Origin: an uncultured Pelagibacteraceae bacterium
GTDB lineage: Bacteria > Pseudomonadota > Alphaproteobacteria > Pelagibacterales > Pelagibacteraceae
Length of the DNA stretch: 64,000 nt
Assembly: GCA_902613755.1 (NCBI GenBank)
Contig: CACMIH010000003.1
Location: forward strand, 124,001 to 188,000
Direction: 5' to 3'
A program made the position numbers and the translations under genes. Positions within the stretch are counted from its first letter, which is position 1. The number at the start of each line of letters is the position of its first letter. The notes below the pieces were generated by a model. It was not told where the DNA came from, did no database searches, and saw nothing but the letters and a program-made list of their open reading frames with translations. This document shows, piece by piece, positions 33,450 through 42,867 of this stretch.

Positions 33450-33717
33450 GATCCGATGGAGGATCTTTTTTCTCGCTTATATTCGGCCAGATTTCAGAAT
33501 ACTTTGCATTGATCTCTAACCATTTTTCACTACCAGGCTCGGTGTCAGCTTTTATGGCATCGACTGGGCATTCTGGCTCGCAAACGCCACAATCTATACA
33601 CTCATCCGGTTTAATTACAAGCATATTTTTCCCTTCATAAAAGCAATCAACAGGACAAACATCTACGCAAGTTGTGTGCTTACACTTAATACACTTATCA
33701 TTTACAATGTATGTCAT
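33391..33717 (-). CDS. fdxA: Ferredoxin FdxA (7Fe type)
   Basis: A 108-residue ferredoxin with [18 protein letters not shown] and [16 protein letters not shown], the cysteine pattern of a [3Fe-4S]/[4Fe-4S] ferredoxin, and the usual C-terminal extension ([17 protein letters not shown]). The helicase-fdxA-carD order is typical of alphaproteobacteria. The 3' end lies inside the first codons of carD. Confidence 0.95.
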   Translation of the reverse strand: MTYIVNDKCIKCKHTTCVDVCPVDCFYEGKNMLVIKPDECIDCGVCEPECPVDAIKADTEPGSEKWLEINAKYSEIWPNISEKKDPPSDHEKYTNEENKYEKYFKENL

Positions 33718-34127
33718 TTTGAATTCTGATTTTTAATTTTTTCTTTAATATCGCCCATAGTTTTATTGTCAATATAAAGTAATCCCGCAAGTCTTCTCAT
33801 CAAATTTGTTTCATATATATCCGCTTCCTCATTTGAATAAATAATTGACCATAGTGATTCTATAATTTTCGTTTTATCTTGATTGGATAAATTTTTTGCT
33901 TCTCTAGTAAACTCTAATATTTGATTTGAGCTTTCTTCAATTATCTTTGCTTCTTCAACTGTTTTAGAAATATTTTCTTTTTCTAAACCTAGTTCACTCA
34001 GTGTTTTTTTTATAATTTCTTCCTCTTTTTCAGTATAGTTTTCATCTATTTTAGCAGCATGAATTAATAAAGCACAAATTTTTGTTAGAAAATTATTATT
34101 TTTAATTTCTGTCTTTTTAAAAAACAT
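33714..34127 (-). CDS. TerB-like domain protein
   Basis: A 137-residue all-helical protein with a TerB/COG4103 pattern: [26 protein letters not shown] and [30 protein letters not shown], with acidic residues in the positions TerB uses to bind metal. No signal peptide is seen. It sits between the helicase and fdxA, where many alphaproteobacteria carry an S4-domain RNA-binding protein. There is no other tellurite-resistance gene nearby, so that role is not implied. Confidence 0.78.
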   Translation of the reverse strand: MFFKKTEIKNNNFLTKICALLIHAAKIDENYTEKEEEIIKKTLSELGLEKENISKTVEEAKIIEESSNQILEFTREAKNLSNQDKTKIIESLWSIIYSNEEADIYETNLMRRLAGLLYIDNKTMGDIKEKIKNQNSK

Positions 34128-34129
34128 TT

Positions 34130-36610
34130 TTAATTTAAATTTAAATTCTTTAATATTTTAAATGGATTTTCATTTGAGACTTTCTTTTTTGTAATTTTTG
34201 TAATTTTTTTAGCAGGACTGTATTTAAAAAAAGTTTCATTTTCTTTCTCAAATATTTTGTAATTCATTTTTTGAAGTAGTTTTTTGAAATTATCTTTATT
34301 ACATCCTAACAGATTTAACATTTCTGGAACTATTTTTATTTCAGAATTTTCTTTTGAACTAGAATTTATTATTAATACAAATAATCTTTCCAAAATATCA
34401 ATTCTTACAAAAAAATTATCAAATCTTTCAAATCCACACAAAAGCATAAAGTTTTTATTTTTTTCTTCCTTATCATCTAAAAAATTTAACCCAAATGTTG
34501 GTGGTTTTAAATTATGAAATTTTTGATGAAAATTTTTCCATAATAATGTTCTTAAAGAAACTGCTTCAGGCTTAATTAATTCATAAAGAAAAACATGGTA
34601 TCTTCCAAATTTAACTCCTAGTTCCCTAAGAATTTTTCTCTCATTTTGTTCTAGATTTTTTAAATATTCAGAAACTTGATCTCTTTTTAATACACCATTA
34701 TTTTCATATAGCTGATAAGCTAATGCTTTAATCGATGAATTATTTTCTTTTATATTTTTTAAATCAACTAAACTTTTAAGCACGTTATTAATTTTTACAT
34801 GTATCCATTTTTTAATATATTCATTTAATTTTTGTTTAGTGTTTTGTTCAACAATATCATCAATGATTAAATCAAAATTGGGATTTAAATAGTCATTACC
34901 TGTGGTTAATTTTGCAATTGGGAATTCATTCCAGTAAATTTTAAAATCTTCATTCAAATTTATCAATCCTGTATCAATTATTGATTGAATACGTTTTTCT
35001 AATTCTGGACCTATAGTTTGTCTGGCAGCTTTTTTTAAAGATTTAATATCAGTTTCTAATGCTTCTTTTTTTAGATCTAGTTCTAATTTAAGTCCTTTTA
35101 TCTTTCCAATGAATTGATCGTCAATTTTGACTTCGTTGTTTTGTAAAATTTCAGTTTTGAATTCCATATCTTGTTTTAAACCTCTAGCAAGCACACTTGC
35201 TCTTTTGTCGATAAAAGTTTTAGTAAGTTCTTCATGTAATCTGTCTGAAAGCTTGTCTTCTAAGTGTTTAGTTTTTTCTATCCAATAATTTTGATTTTCT
35301 ACCCAATTATTTTTATTTGAAACATATGACCAAGTTCTAACATTTGCAATTCTATTTGATAAAGAATCAACATTTCCATCCAATTTATCAAGTTTCATAA
35401 GCTGTAATCTCATATAATCTTCGGAAATTAGTCCTTTTTTACTAACTAAAAATTTAAATATATTTCCAATAACTTCAAAATGATTTCCATAAGTTTTTTT
35501 TACAAAATCAGGTATTTGACAGCACTCCCATAAAAGCATTAAAGTTTTCTTATTAAATCCTGCATTTAAGATTCTTTGATCTTTTAAAAAGAATTTAAGT
35601 GCTTTTTCATCCTCACATTCATGAATTTTTCTTAGCCATTCTACCTGAGGTTTTTCTTCTAAACTTTTGATTAAACTACTCGGATTATTAAAGTTAAGGT
35701 TTGAATTTCTCCAAAAAAGAGTTCTAGTTTCCTCAAATTTATGATTCTCTAACAATTCTACTTCTTCTGGAGATATTTCTTTACAATCACCAGTAATACC
35801 GAAACTTCCATCATTAAGATACCTACCAGCTCTACCTGCTATTTGGCCTATTTCAGCAAGATTTAATCTTCTTAATTTTTTTCCATCAAATTTCTTAATA
35901 TTTGAAAAATAAACATAATCTAAATCCATATTTATTCCCATTCCAATAGCATCTGTTGCAACTAAGAAATCAACATCCCCAGATTGATATAGTTCAACTT
36001 GAGCATTTCTTGTTTTTGGACTTAGCGACCCCATCACAATAGCTGCACCACCCTTCTGTCTTCTTATTAACTCAGCTATGGCATAAACTTCCTCCGCTGA
36101 AAATGCAATTACAGCAGTTTTTCTGTCTATTCTTGATATTTTTTTATGACCTGAATAAGTAAGTTTAGATAATCTGTTTCGATTAATAAATTCAATGTCA
36201 CCATCTAATTTAGATATTATATTTTTTATAGTGTTAGAACCCATCAGCATCGTTAGCTTCTCACCTCTAATATTTAAAAGCCTATCTGTAAAAATATGAC
36301 CTCTCTCATGATCAGCACACATTTGAATTTCATCTACACCAACAAACTCAACATTTTTGTCAATTGGCATTGACTCAACAGTACACAAAAAATATTTGGC
36401 ATTAGATGGGATTATTTTTTCTTCCCCAGTTATTAATGCAACCTTATCTAAACTGATTTTTTTAATTATTTTATCATAAACTTCTCTTGCTAATAATCTT
36501 AGAGGAAATCCAATCATACCATTTTCAAATGAAAGCATCGTTTCAATAGCCAGATGAGTTTTACCTGTATTAGTAGGACCAAGAACTGCATTAATTTTTT
36601 TTTTAGTCAT
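34130..36610 (-). CDS. SUV3/MgpS-like ATP-dependent RNA helicase
   Basis: An 826-residue superfamily 2 helicase related to mitochondrial SUV3. Motif I is LGPTNTGKTHLA at the N-terminus, motif II DEIQM, motif III LMGSNTI, and the C-terminal RecA lobe has VMGSLSPKTR, FLVATDAIGMGINMDLDYV and GQIAGRAGRY. A long C-terminal region follows that is not recognised from motifs. In mitochondria SUV3 partners PNPase in RNA decay; here pnp is also present in the window but not adjacent. It leads the helicase-terB-fdxA-carD run. Confidence 0.88.
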   Translation of the reverse strand: MTKKKINAVLGPTNTGKTHLAIETMLSFENGMIGFPLRLLAREVYDKIIKKISLDKVALITGEEKIIPSNAKYFLCTVESMPIDKNVEFVGVDEIQMCADHERGHIFTDRLLNIRGEKLTMLMGSNTIKNIISKLDGDIEFINRNRLSKLTYSGHKKISRIDRKTAVIAFSAEEVYAIAELIRRQKGGAAIVMGSLSPKTRNAQVELYQSGDVDFLVATDAIGMGINMDLDYVYFSNIKKFDGKKLRRLNLAEIGQIAGRAGRYLNDGSFGITGDCKEISPEEVELLENHKFEETRTLFWRNSNLNFNNPSSLIKSLEEKPQVEWLRKIHECEDEKALKFFLKDQRILNAGFNKKTLMLLWECCQIPDFVKKTYGNHFEVIGNIFKFLVSKKGLISEDYMRLQLMKLDKLDGNVDSLSNRIANVRTWSYVSNKNNWVENQNYWIEKTKHLEDKLSDRLHEELTKTFIDKRASVLARGLKQDMEFKTEILQNNEVKIDDQFIGKIKGLKLELDLKKEALETDIKSLKKAARQTIGPELEKRIQSIIDTGLINLNEDFKIYWNEFPIAKLTTGNDYLNPNFDLIIDDIVEQNTKQKLNEYIKKWIHVKINNVLKSLVDLKNIKENNSSIKALAYQLYENNGVLKRDQVSEYLKNLEQNERKILRELGVKFGRYHVFLYELIKPEAVSLRTLLWKNFHQKFHNLKPPTFGLNFLDDKEEKNKNFMLLCGFERFDNFFVRIDILERLFVLIINSSSKENSEIKIVPEMLNLLGCNKDNFKKLLQKMNYKIFEKENETFFKYSPAKKITKITKKKVSNENPFKILKNLNLN

Positions 36611-36778
36611 TTCTATCTTTAGTATTTCTTTTTTTTTACCTACCAGATATTGTTGCTGCTAAAGAACAAAAATAGACTAAAACATGACCGAATCGGAGGG
36701 CAAAAAGTTCTCATTTTCTTTTAAATGTTAGTGAGATTATCATAAATAAGTTTAATCCTATAATAATAATATAATTTA

Positions 36779-38005
36779 ATGTTAAAAAACTTAGTTAAAA
36801 ATTTAAAGCCATCTTCTACTCTTTTAATTAATGAAACTTCAAAAAAATTAGAAGATCAGGGTAAGAAAATTTTCAAATTTGGTTTTGGACAATCTCCATT
36901 TAGAATACCCGAAGATGTGGTTGAAGAATTAAAAAATAATGCCTATCAGAATAAATATTTACCCATGCAGGGTCTTAAGGAATTAAGAGAAGCGGTTGCA
37001 AAATATTCGTCTAATAAGAAAAATTATAATTACAAATCTCACAATGTAATAATTGGACCTGGATCTAAAGAATTAATGTTTTTGCTACATATAATTTTTG
37101 ACGGTGAAATAATATTGCCTGCACCTAGTTGGGTTTCATATGCTCCACAAGCTATTTTAGGGAGAAATAAAATTAAAATTCTTCAAACAGAAAGAGAAAA
37201 TAATTGGTTTCCTACTGGAGAACAAATTGAGAAAATTGTTTCAAAAGATAAAGACAAAAATTATTTACTATTTTTGAATTCACCAAATAATCCATCTGGA
37301 CAGGTTTGTGAAAAACTAGAAGAAATTTCAGAAATTGCCAAAAAATATAATCTTATAATTTTATCAGATGAAATATATTCTGAGTTAACATTTTCAAAAA
37401 ATTTTAAATCCATCTCAAGTTATTGTCCTGAAAAAACTATTATTAGTACTGGACTTAGTAAATGGTGTGGTGCAGGAGGATGGAGACTAGGTTATTTTAT
37501 AATTCCGGATGAATTGAATAATATAAAAAATATGATCAATACACTAGCTAGTGAAACTTTTTCTGCTGTGAGTGCACCTGTTCAGTATGCAGCAATCAAA
37601 GCTTACGAAAATGATCATTCAAATTATATTTTAAAATCAATAAAAATTTTAAGTGCAGTCGGTAAATATGTTTATTTAAATTTAAAATCAAACAAGGTAT
37701 TGATTAATGAACCCCATGGAGGATTTTATTTAATGCCAGAATTTTTAAATAACAAATTTAAAACTTCATCAGATATGTGTAAGGATATATTAAATAATAC
37801 TGGAGTTGCTTTATTACCAGGTTCTGATTTTGGGTTTAATCCAGATAAAATGTTAGCAAGGTTAAGTTTTACAGATTTTGATGGACAAGAGTTTATGAAT
37901 AATATTGATGAAACAAAAAAAATTGATGAGAATTTAATTAATAAGTTTGCACCAAAAGTAGTAGAAGGTGTTAATAAACTAAAGAATTGGTCAGAAAACT
38001 TATAA
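36779..38005 (+). CDS. Class I/II pyridoxal-phosphate aminotransferase
   Basis: A fold-type I aminotransferase of 408 residues, closest in motif content to the aspartate aminotransferase group. The PLP lysine is in STGLSKWCGAGGWRLG (about 227). Other landmarks are GPGSKELMFLLH, NSPNNPSGQV, the Asp/Tyr pair in ILSDEIYSELTF and the substrate arginine near MLARLSFTDF. The substrate cannot be fixed by eye. It precedes a TAXI-type TRAP transporter by 80 bases, raising the possibility that it handles an imported amino or keto acid. Confidence 0.88.
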   Translation: MLKNLVKNLKPSSTLLINETSKKLEDQGKKIFKFGFGQSPFRIPEDVVEELKNNAYQNKYLPMQGLKELREAVAKYSSNKKNYNYKSHNVIIGPGSKELMFLLHIIFDGEIILPAPSWVSYAPQAILGRNKIKILQTERENNWFPTGEQIEKIVSKDKDKNYLLFLNSPNNPSGQVCEKLEEISEIAKKYNLIILSDEIYSELTFSKNFKSISSYCPEKTIISTGLSKWCGAGGWRLGYFIIPDELNNIKNMINTLASETFSAVSAPVQYAAIKAYENDHSNYILKSIKILSAVGKYVYLNLKSNKVLINEPHGGFYLMPEFLNNKFKTSSDMCKDILNNTGVALLPGSDFGFNPDKMLARLSFTDFDGQEFMNNIDETKKIDENLINKFAPKVVEGVNKLKNWSENL

Positions 38006-38085
38006 AAATCACTCTGTACACCTACGATTATTTTTTGTTAGAATAAATTTATAAAAATAACGACATATAAATAGAGGGGTAAACA

Positions 38086-39090
38086 ATGAAAAAAATAATC
38101 ACATCTCTATCAAGTGCTTTACTGATTTTATTCGCATCATTGTCTTTGACAACTGTTGCTAAATCAGCTGAGTTCTTTACGATAGGAACTGGCGGACCTA
38201 CAGGAGTATATTTCCAAACAGGGAACGCTATATGTAAAATGCTTCACAAATCTGCAATTAGTGCTGAACATGGTAGAAAAAAAGGTACAGCTAAAGCTTA
38301 TAGATGTACTGCTCCATCCACTGGTGGATCTAACTACAATATTGGTCAGATAGCAGCTGGAGAATTCCAATTTGGTGTAGCGCAATCAGACTGGCAGTAT
38401 CATGCTGTTAATGGATCTAGTAAATGGGAAGGAAAACAATTTAGTAATTTAAGAGCAGTTTTCTCAGTTCACAATGAGCCTTTTCAAATTTGGGCTAGAA
38501 AAAAAGCAAAAATCAAAGATTTTGCTGGATTAAAAGGAAAAGTAGTTAACATCGGTAATCCTGGTTCAGGTCAAAGAGGAACTATGGAAGAATTGATGAA
38601 AGCGATGGGTGTTGATAATAGTTTCTTTAAATCAACAACTGAACTTACTTCATCTGAACAAGTTAAAGCGCTATGTGACGGAAAAATAGATGCATTTGGT
38701 TATTCAGTTGGATTTCCAAATGGTGCTATGGAACAAGCAGCAACTTGTGCAGCTAAAGCATCTCCAATTAATTTAACAGGATCTGAAGTTCAAGGTTTAA
38801 TTGATGGTGCAGATTATTATGCACAGGCAGTAATACCTAAAGGAACTTATACAGGTCAGAAAAAAGATGCTACAACTTTTGGTGTAAAAGCTACTGTTGT
38901 TACTTCTGCAGATGTTTCTGAAGAGCTTGTTTATTTAGTTACAAAAGCTGTAATGGAAAATTTTGATGATTTCAAAAAACAACATCCAGCATTTGGTTTC
39001 TTGGAAAAGAAAAACATGATTAAAGATGGTTTATCTGCTCCATTACATCCAGGTGCAATAAAATACTATAAAGAAGCTGGATTAATGTAA
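38086..39090 (+). CDS. TAXI-family TRAP transporter solute-binding protein
   Basis: Periplasmic binding component of a tripartite transporter. The 334-residue protein has a signal peptide (LLILFASLSLTTVAKSA, cleavage before EFF) and the TAXI-type opening FTIGTGGPTGVYFQTGNAIC, then VFSVHNEPFQIWARK and VNIGNPGSGQRGTMEEL. An AGAGGGG ribosome binding site precedes the ATG. A strong terminator between it and the permease suggests the binding protein is made in excess. TAXI proteins often take glutamate, other amino acids or organic acids; the ligand here is unknown. Confidence 0.93.
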   Translation: MKKIITSLSSALLILFASLSLTTVAKSAEFFTIGTGGPTGVYFQTGNAICKMLHKSAISAEHGRKKGTAKAYRCTAPSTGGSNYNIGQIAAGEFQFGVAQSDWQYHAVNGSSKWEGKQFSNLRAVFSVHNEPFQIWARKKAKIKDFAGLKGKVVNIGNPGSGQRGTMEELMKAMGVDNSFFKSTTELTSSEQVKALCDGKIDAFGYSVGFPNGAMEQAATCAAKASPINLTGSEVQGLIDGADYYAQAVIPKGTYTGQKKDATTFGVKATVVTSADVSEELVYLVTKAVMENFDDFKKQHPAFGFLEKKNMIKDGLSAPLHPGAIKYYKEAGLM

Positions 39091-39107
39091 TCCAATTTTT
39101 ATTAATT

Positions 39108-39143
39108 AAAAAGGCCTGGTAATTTTTACCGGGCCTTTTTTTT
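39108..39143 (+). terminator. Intra-operon terminator between TRAP binding protein and permease
   Basis: AAAAAGGCCTGGTAA (39108-39122) pairs with TTACCGGGCCTTTTT (39126-39140) over 15 base pairs with one G-U, a three-T loop and a T run. It ends 18 bases before the permease ATG, so the permease needs read-through or its own start. Confidence 0.85.
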
Positions 39144-39161
39144 ATGGTATGAATAATTTTA

Positions 39162-41483
39162 ATGAGCGACTCAATCAGCAGTAAAATTAAAAATAAAATA
39201 AGCGAAGACTTATCACCAACTAGAAATATTACTGGTTTTCATTTAAAAATTGTTTCAGCAATAGCAATTATTTGGTCATTATTTCAACTTTGGTACGCTT
39301 CACCATTTCCATTTATGCTAAATTTTGGAATGTTTAAGGGATTACCAGCAAGAGCAATTCATTTAGGTTTTGCTTTAACTTTAGCCTTTTTAATTTACCC
39401 AATCTCAAAGGGTAAGAAAATTTCGTTTTTTGATGTTTTGATCAGTTTTATGGGAGCGATGTCGTGTCTTTATATTTATTTTTTTTATGATCAGTTGGTT
39501 GAGAGAGGGGGTGTTCTTTTAAATCTGAAGATATCAGAAACATTAAATTTTCCATTAGAATTGATTTTAGGAGGATGTGGAATTTTAATTCTTTTAGAGG
39601 CCACCAGAAGAGCAATTGGTTTACCTTTGGTAATTATAGCTAGTTGTTTTCTATTGTTTTCATACTTTGGAAGGTATGCGCCTGAAATAATTTCTCATGG
39701 TGGTTTGTCTTTAAATAGACTTGTAGGCTTCCAGTGGCTTGATCAAGAAGCAATTTTTGGAATTCCGATTGGGGTATCAGTAGATTTTATTTTCCTATTT
39801 GTTTTATTTGGTGCTTTGCTTGAAACTGCTGGTGGTGGAAAATATTTTTTAGATCTTGCTTTTGCAATGGTTGGAAAAATGAGAGGAGGACCTGCAAAGG
39901 CAGCAATATTAGGCTCAGGTATGACTGGATTAATTTCGGGATCTTCAATTGCAAATACAGTTACTACTGGAACATTTACAATTCCAATTATGAAAAAAAC
40001 TGGTTTTTCAAAAGAAAAAGCTGGAGCTATTGAGGTTTCTTCTTCTGTAAATGGTCAGATCATGCCTCCTGTCATGGGGGCAGCAGCATTCGTAATGGCA
40101 AGTTTCATTGGTGTAACTTACTTTGAAATAGTTAAACATGCTTTCTTACCAGCTATCATTTCCTATATAGCATTATTCTATATTTCACATTTAGAGGCTT
40201 TAAAATTAAATCTTAAGGGAATGGATGACGCAGATGTTCCTCATTTAAAAAAAACTTTTCTATCTGGTATACATTTTTTAATACCAATTTTTGTTTTAAT
40301 TTATACTTTGGTTTATTTAAGATTTACCGCCTCTTATTCAATTTTTTATGCAACAATTACTTTGGTTTTAGTAAATCTAATAAGTTTGTTATTTAAAAAA
40401 GAAATTAAAAAAGATGCTCTTAAAGAATGGTTTAATCAAACAATAGTTGGTTTTGAAAAAGGTGCTTTGAATATGGTTGCTGTTGGAATAGCAATTGCGA
40501 CTGCAGGAATTATAGTCGGAGCGGTTGGATCTACTGGTTTGAGCACTAATTTAATAATAGTTATAGAATCTATAGCTAAGGACAACGTTACTATTTTATT
40601 ATTTTTAACAATTATTCTATGTTTACTTTTAGGAATGGGTTTACCAACAACTGCAAATTATGTTGTTGTTGCTTCTTTAATGGCGACCGTTTTAGTAGAT
40701 GTTGGAAATGCCTCAGGTTTTATTTTTCCGTTAATTGCAGTCCATTTATTTGTCTTCTATTTTGGTTTAATGGCTGATGTAACGCCGCCTGTAGGACTTG
40801 CCTCTTATGCAGCTGCAGGAATATCTGGCGGGGATCCTTTAAAAACAGGAGTGCAAGCTTTTTGGTATAGTTTAAGAACAGGAATTTTGCCCATTGTATT
40901 TTTATTTAATCATGAACTTTTGCTTATTGGCATTGAAAATATTTGGCATGGATTGATTGTAATTGTAACTTCTTTAATTGGGATTTTAGTATTTACCTCA
41001 GCTACTCAAGGCTGGTTTATTAATAAACTTAAATGGTATGAAATAATTATTTTTTTAGTTATTTCTATTTCTTTGTTATCACCTGACTTTGTCTTAAATA
41101 AATTTTATCCAAAATATAATTATGAAGATATAACTAAAATTAATTCAATAAAATTAGAATCAAAAAAAGAAATTCAAATTAAAATAACAAGACCTAGTTT
41201 ATATGGAGAAAGATACAAGTTATTTGTGATATCAAAAAATACTTTTGAGGATAAATTTACTTTAGAGGACTATGGAATTACATTATTAAAACAAAATGAT
41301 AAAATTTTTGTTGATAATTTGAAATGGAACGGAGAAGCAAAAAAAAGTGGTTTTGAAATAGGAGACTATATAAGTGAATTTAAAATTGAAAATTCAGATA
41401 GACCATCAAAAAATATTGTTTATCCTATAGCAATATTGTTGTTAGTAGTATTTGGCTATTTAAACTTAAAAAGAAAAGAGTAA
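39162..41483 (+). CDS. TRAP transporter fused permease (DctQM type, TAXI partner)
   Basis: A 773-residue membrane protein in which the small (4 TM) and large (12 TM) TRAP subunits are fused. The large-subunit core is visible in MRGGPAKAAILGSGMTGLISGSS, VEVSSSVNGQIMPPVMGAAAF-like sequence, GMGLPTTANYVVVASLMA and LMADVTPPVGLASYAAAG. The C-terminus adds a soluble DUF3394/PDZ-like segment (YGITLLKQNDKIFVDNL, AKKSGFEIGDYI) and a last hydrophobic helix. A 71-base gap with a terminator separates it from its binding protein. Confidence 0.92.
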   Translation: MSDSISSKIKNKISEDLSPTRNITGFHLKIVSAIAIIWSLFQLWYASPFPFMLNFGMFKGLPARAIHLGFALTLAFLIYPISKGKKISFFDVLISFMGAMSCLYIYFFYDQLVERGGVLLNLKISETLNFPLELILGGCGILILLEATRRAIGLPLVIIASCFLLFSYFGRYAPEIISHGGLSLNRLVGFQWLDQEAIFGIPIGVSVDFIFLFVLFGALLETAGGGKYFLDLAFAMVGKMRGGPAKAAILGSGMTGLISGSSIANTVTTGTFTIPIMKKTGFSKEKAGAIEVSSSVNGQIMPPVMGAAAFVMASFIGVTYFEIVKHAFLPAIISYIALFYISHLEALKLNLKGMDDADVPHLKKTFLSGIHFLIPIFVLIYTLVYLRFTASYSIFYATITLVLVNLISLLFKKEIKKDALKEWFNQTIVGFEKGALNMVAVGIAIATAGIIVGAVGSTGLSTNLIIVIESIAKDNVTILLFLTIILCLLLGMGLPTTANYVVVASLMATVLVDVGNASGFIFPLIAVHLFVFYFGLMADVTPPVGLASYAAAGISGGDPLKTGVQAFWYSLRTGILPIVFLFNHELLLIGIENIWHGLIVIVTSLIGILVFTSATQGWFINKLKWYEIIIFLVISISLLSPDFVLNKFYPKYNYEDITKINSIKLESKKEIQIKITRPSLYGERYKLFVISKNTFEDKFTLEDYGITLLKQNDKIFVDNLKWNGEAKKSGFEIGDYISEFKIENSDRPSKNIVYPIAILLLVVFGYLNLKRKE

Positions 41484-41484
41484 A

Positions 41485-41910
41485 TTACCCACCAGGTCCT
41501 AAATTAGAGGGCTTTATTTTTAAAATTTTCCATACCCCAGATGCTGAAGTAATTATTTTATCATTACACTTAAGTTCACAAAATAAAAAAACGAGTGTCT
41601 TTGTTTTTTTTAAAATTTTTGTATGTCCAATAATTTCATCCCCAACTTTTGAAGCACCAATGAATTTTATATCTAAAGATATGGTTACACAGGGTGCATT
41701 TTCAGCTGATCTGTGTGCGGCTGTGCCTGCTCCTGCATCAATCAATGCAGATAAATAACCTCCATGGGTTATGCCAGCAGCATTCAAATGATTTTCATTG
41801 ATAATGGATTTAAATTCATATTCATTCTCTGATACTGATCTAAATAAAATACCACCATTGTGTTTCATAAATCCTGGTTTGATACTTATTTGCTCAAAGT
41901 TATTACTCAT
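41485..41910 (-). CDS. PaaI-like hot-dog acyl-CoA thioesterase
   Basis: A 141-residue single hot-dog domain with HLNAAGITHGGYLSALIDAG, the PaaI-type segment with catalytic residues, and VTISLDIKFIGASKVGDEI. It probably hydrolyses an aryl- or acyl-CoA, but the substrate is not fixed by sequence. It is convergent with the TRAP permease with one base between the stops, and a tiny membrane-type ORF ends 4 bases before its start. Confidence 0.85.
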   Translation of the reverse strand: MSNNFEQISIKPGFMKHNGGILFRSVSENEYEFKSIINENHLNAAGITHGGYLSALIDAGAGTAAHRSAENAPCVTISLDIKFIGASKVGDEIIGHTKILKKTKTLVFLFCELKCNDKIITSASGVWKILKIKPSNLGPGG

Positions 41911-41914
41911 AGTT

Positions 41915-42013
41915 TTATAAAAATATTGTTAAAATTATTAAAAAAATAAAAACACTTATAAAAAAAAGAACTACAGATTTATTTAATGGCAACTTAGATA
42001 TAAAATTAATCAT
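41915..42013 (-). CDS. Possible 32-residue single-helix membrane peptide
   Basis: An ATG-to-TAA frame of 33 codons that begins MINFISKLPLNKS and continues with a hydrophobic helix (VVLFFISVFIFLIILTIFL). It ends four bases before the thioesterase ATG, an operon-like spacing. In DNA this AT-rich a hydrophobic frame can arise by chance and no clear ribosome binding site is seen. Confidence 0.3.
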   Translation of the reverse strand: MINFISKLPLNKSVVLFFISVFIFLIILTIFL

Positions 42014-42093
42014 AAGACTTAATAATACATAAAAATTTTAAGATATGTATAAATTTTTTCCTGTTTTAGATAATATAAATAATTGATAATTAA

Positions 42094-42840
42094 TTATAAT
42101 TTATGACTTTTAAATTTATTGAATTTTTTTAAAATTTTATTTTTAAACTTATAAACAAATCTTCTAAATAAGAAAATTTGCTTTAAATCAGTTTCAAAAG
42201 ATATAGTAGATTTGAAGTGAGTTTTTTCTTGTTTTAATATAAAAGGACTCAATCCAGTAATTTTAATTCCACAATAGATTTTAAAAATAACAAAATTATC
42301 TGCTACTGTTCTGATAGGATAATTAAAAGAAACTAATGATTTAGCAGCTTCTCTATTTATAAAATATGAATGAGTAAAAAAAGCATTAGTTACATCAACA
42401 ATTTCATAGTTATTATTTTTATCTAAAGGTTTTTTATAAAATTCCCATAATTCACTTAGAAGCATAATCTGTTTTTTATATTTTAGATTTTTAATAATAA
42501 ATTTTTTTAAATCTTCTGTAAATTTATTTGTAAAAATTGCATCATCTTCTAAAATTAAAGCAAAATCTAAATCATGATTAATTATTTTTTTATAGATTTT
42601 TATATGACTTAATGCACATCCAATTTCAGATTTTGACATATTAGTATTTATTGGATTAATAAATTTACTATTCTTTGATATTAACAAATCAATTTCTTTT
42701 GAGTTTATTTTATTTCCATCTACTGCTTCTATTATTTCATAATTATAAATGTTTTGTTTTTTCAATTCTTTGACTATATTTTCTCGTCTTTTTTCATCAA
42801 TTTTTAAATTGAGAACAAAAATTTTAAAATTTTTTATCAT
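42094..42840 (-). CDS. Glycosyltransferase family 25 (LPS/surface glycan)
   Basis: A 248-residue glycosyltransferase with the family 25 opening (FKIFVLNLKIDEKRRENI), SEIGCALSHIKIYKKII, the DxD-like LILEDDAIFT and a C-terminal basic tail. Family 25 enzymes add galactose or glucose to lipooligosaccharide cores. It stands alone beside tRNA-Arg, a common place for variable surface-glycan genes. It is one of the most AT-rich genes here, with no obvious operon partner. Confidence 0.85.
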   Translation of the reverse strand: MIKNFKIFVLNLKIDEKRRENIVKELKKQNIYNYEIIEAVDGNKINSKEIDLLISKNSKFINPINTNMSKSEIGCALSHIKIYKKIINHDLDFALILEDDAIFTNKFTEDLKKFIIKNLKYKKQIMLLSELWEFYKKPLDKNNNYEIVDVTNAFFTHSYFINREAAKSLVSFNYPIRTVADNFVIFKIYCGIKITGLSPFILKQEKTHFKSTISFETDLKQIFLFRRFVYKFKNKILKKFNKFKSHKL

Positions 42841-42867
42841 TTAAAATCTTACAAAAATTTAATTTTC

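Noticed and set aside
33094..33519. 141-codon Phe-rich frame antisense to carD and fdxA
   Set aside because: The Phe/Leu runs are the reverse complement of the lysine-rich tail, so this is not an independent protein.
33714..34127. Tellurite-resistance function for the TerB-like gene
   Set aside because: No other ter genes are present; only the domain fold is supported.
36611..36778. Riboswitch (SAM or glycine class) upstream of the aminotransferase
   Set aside because: No conserved core of a known class could be matched by eye.
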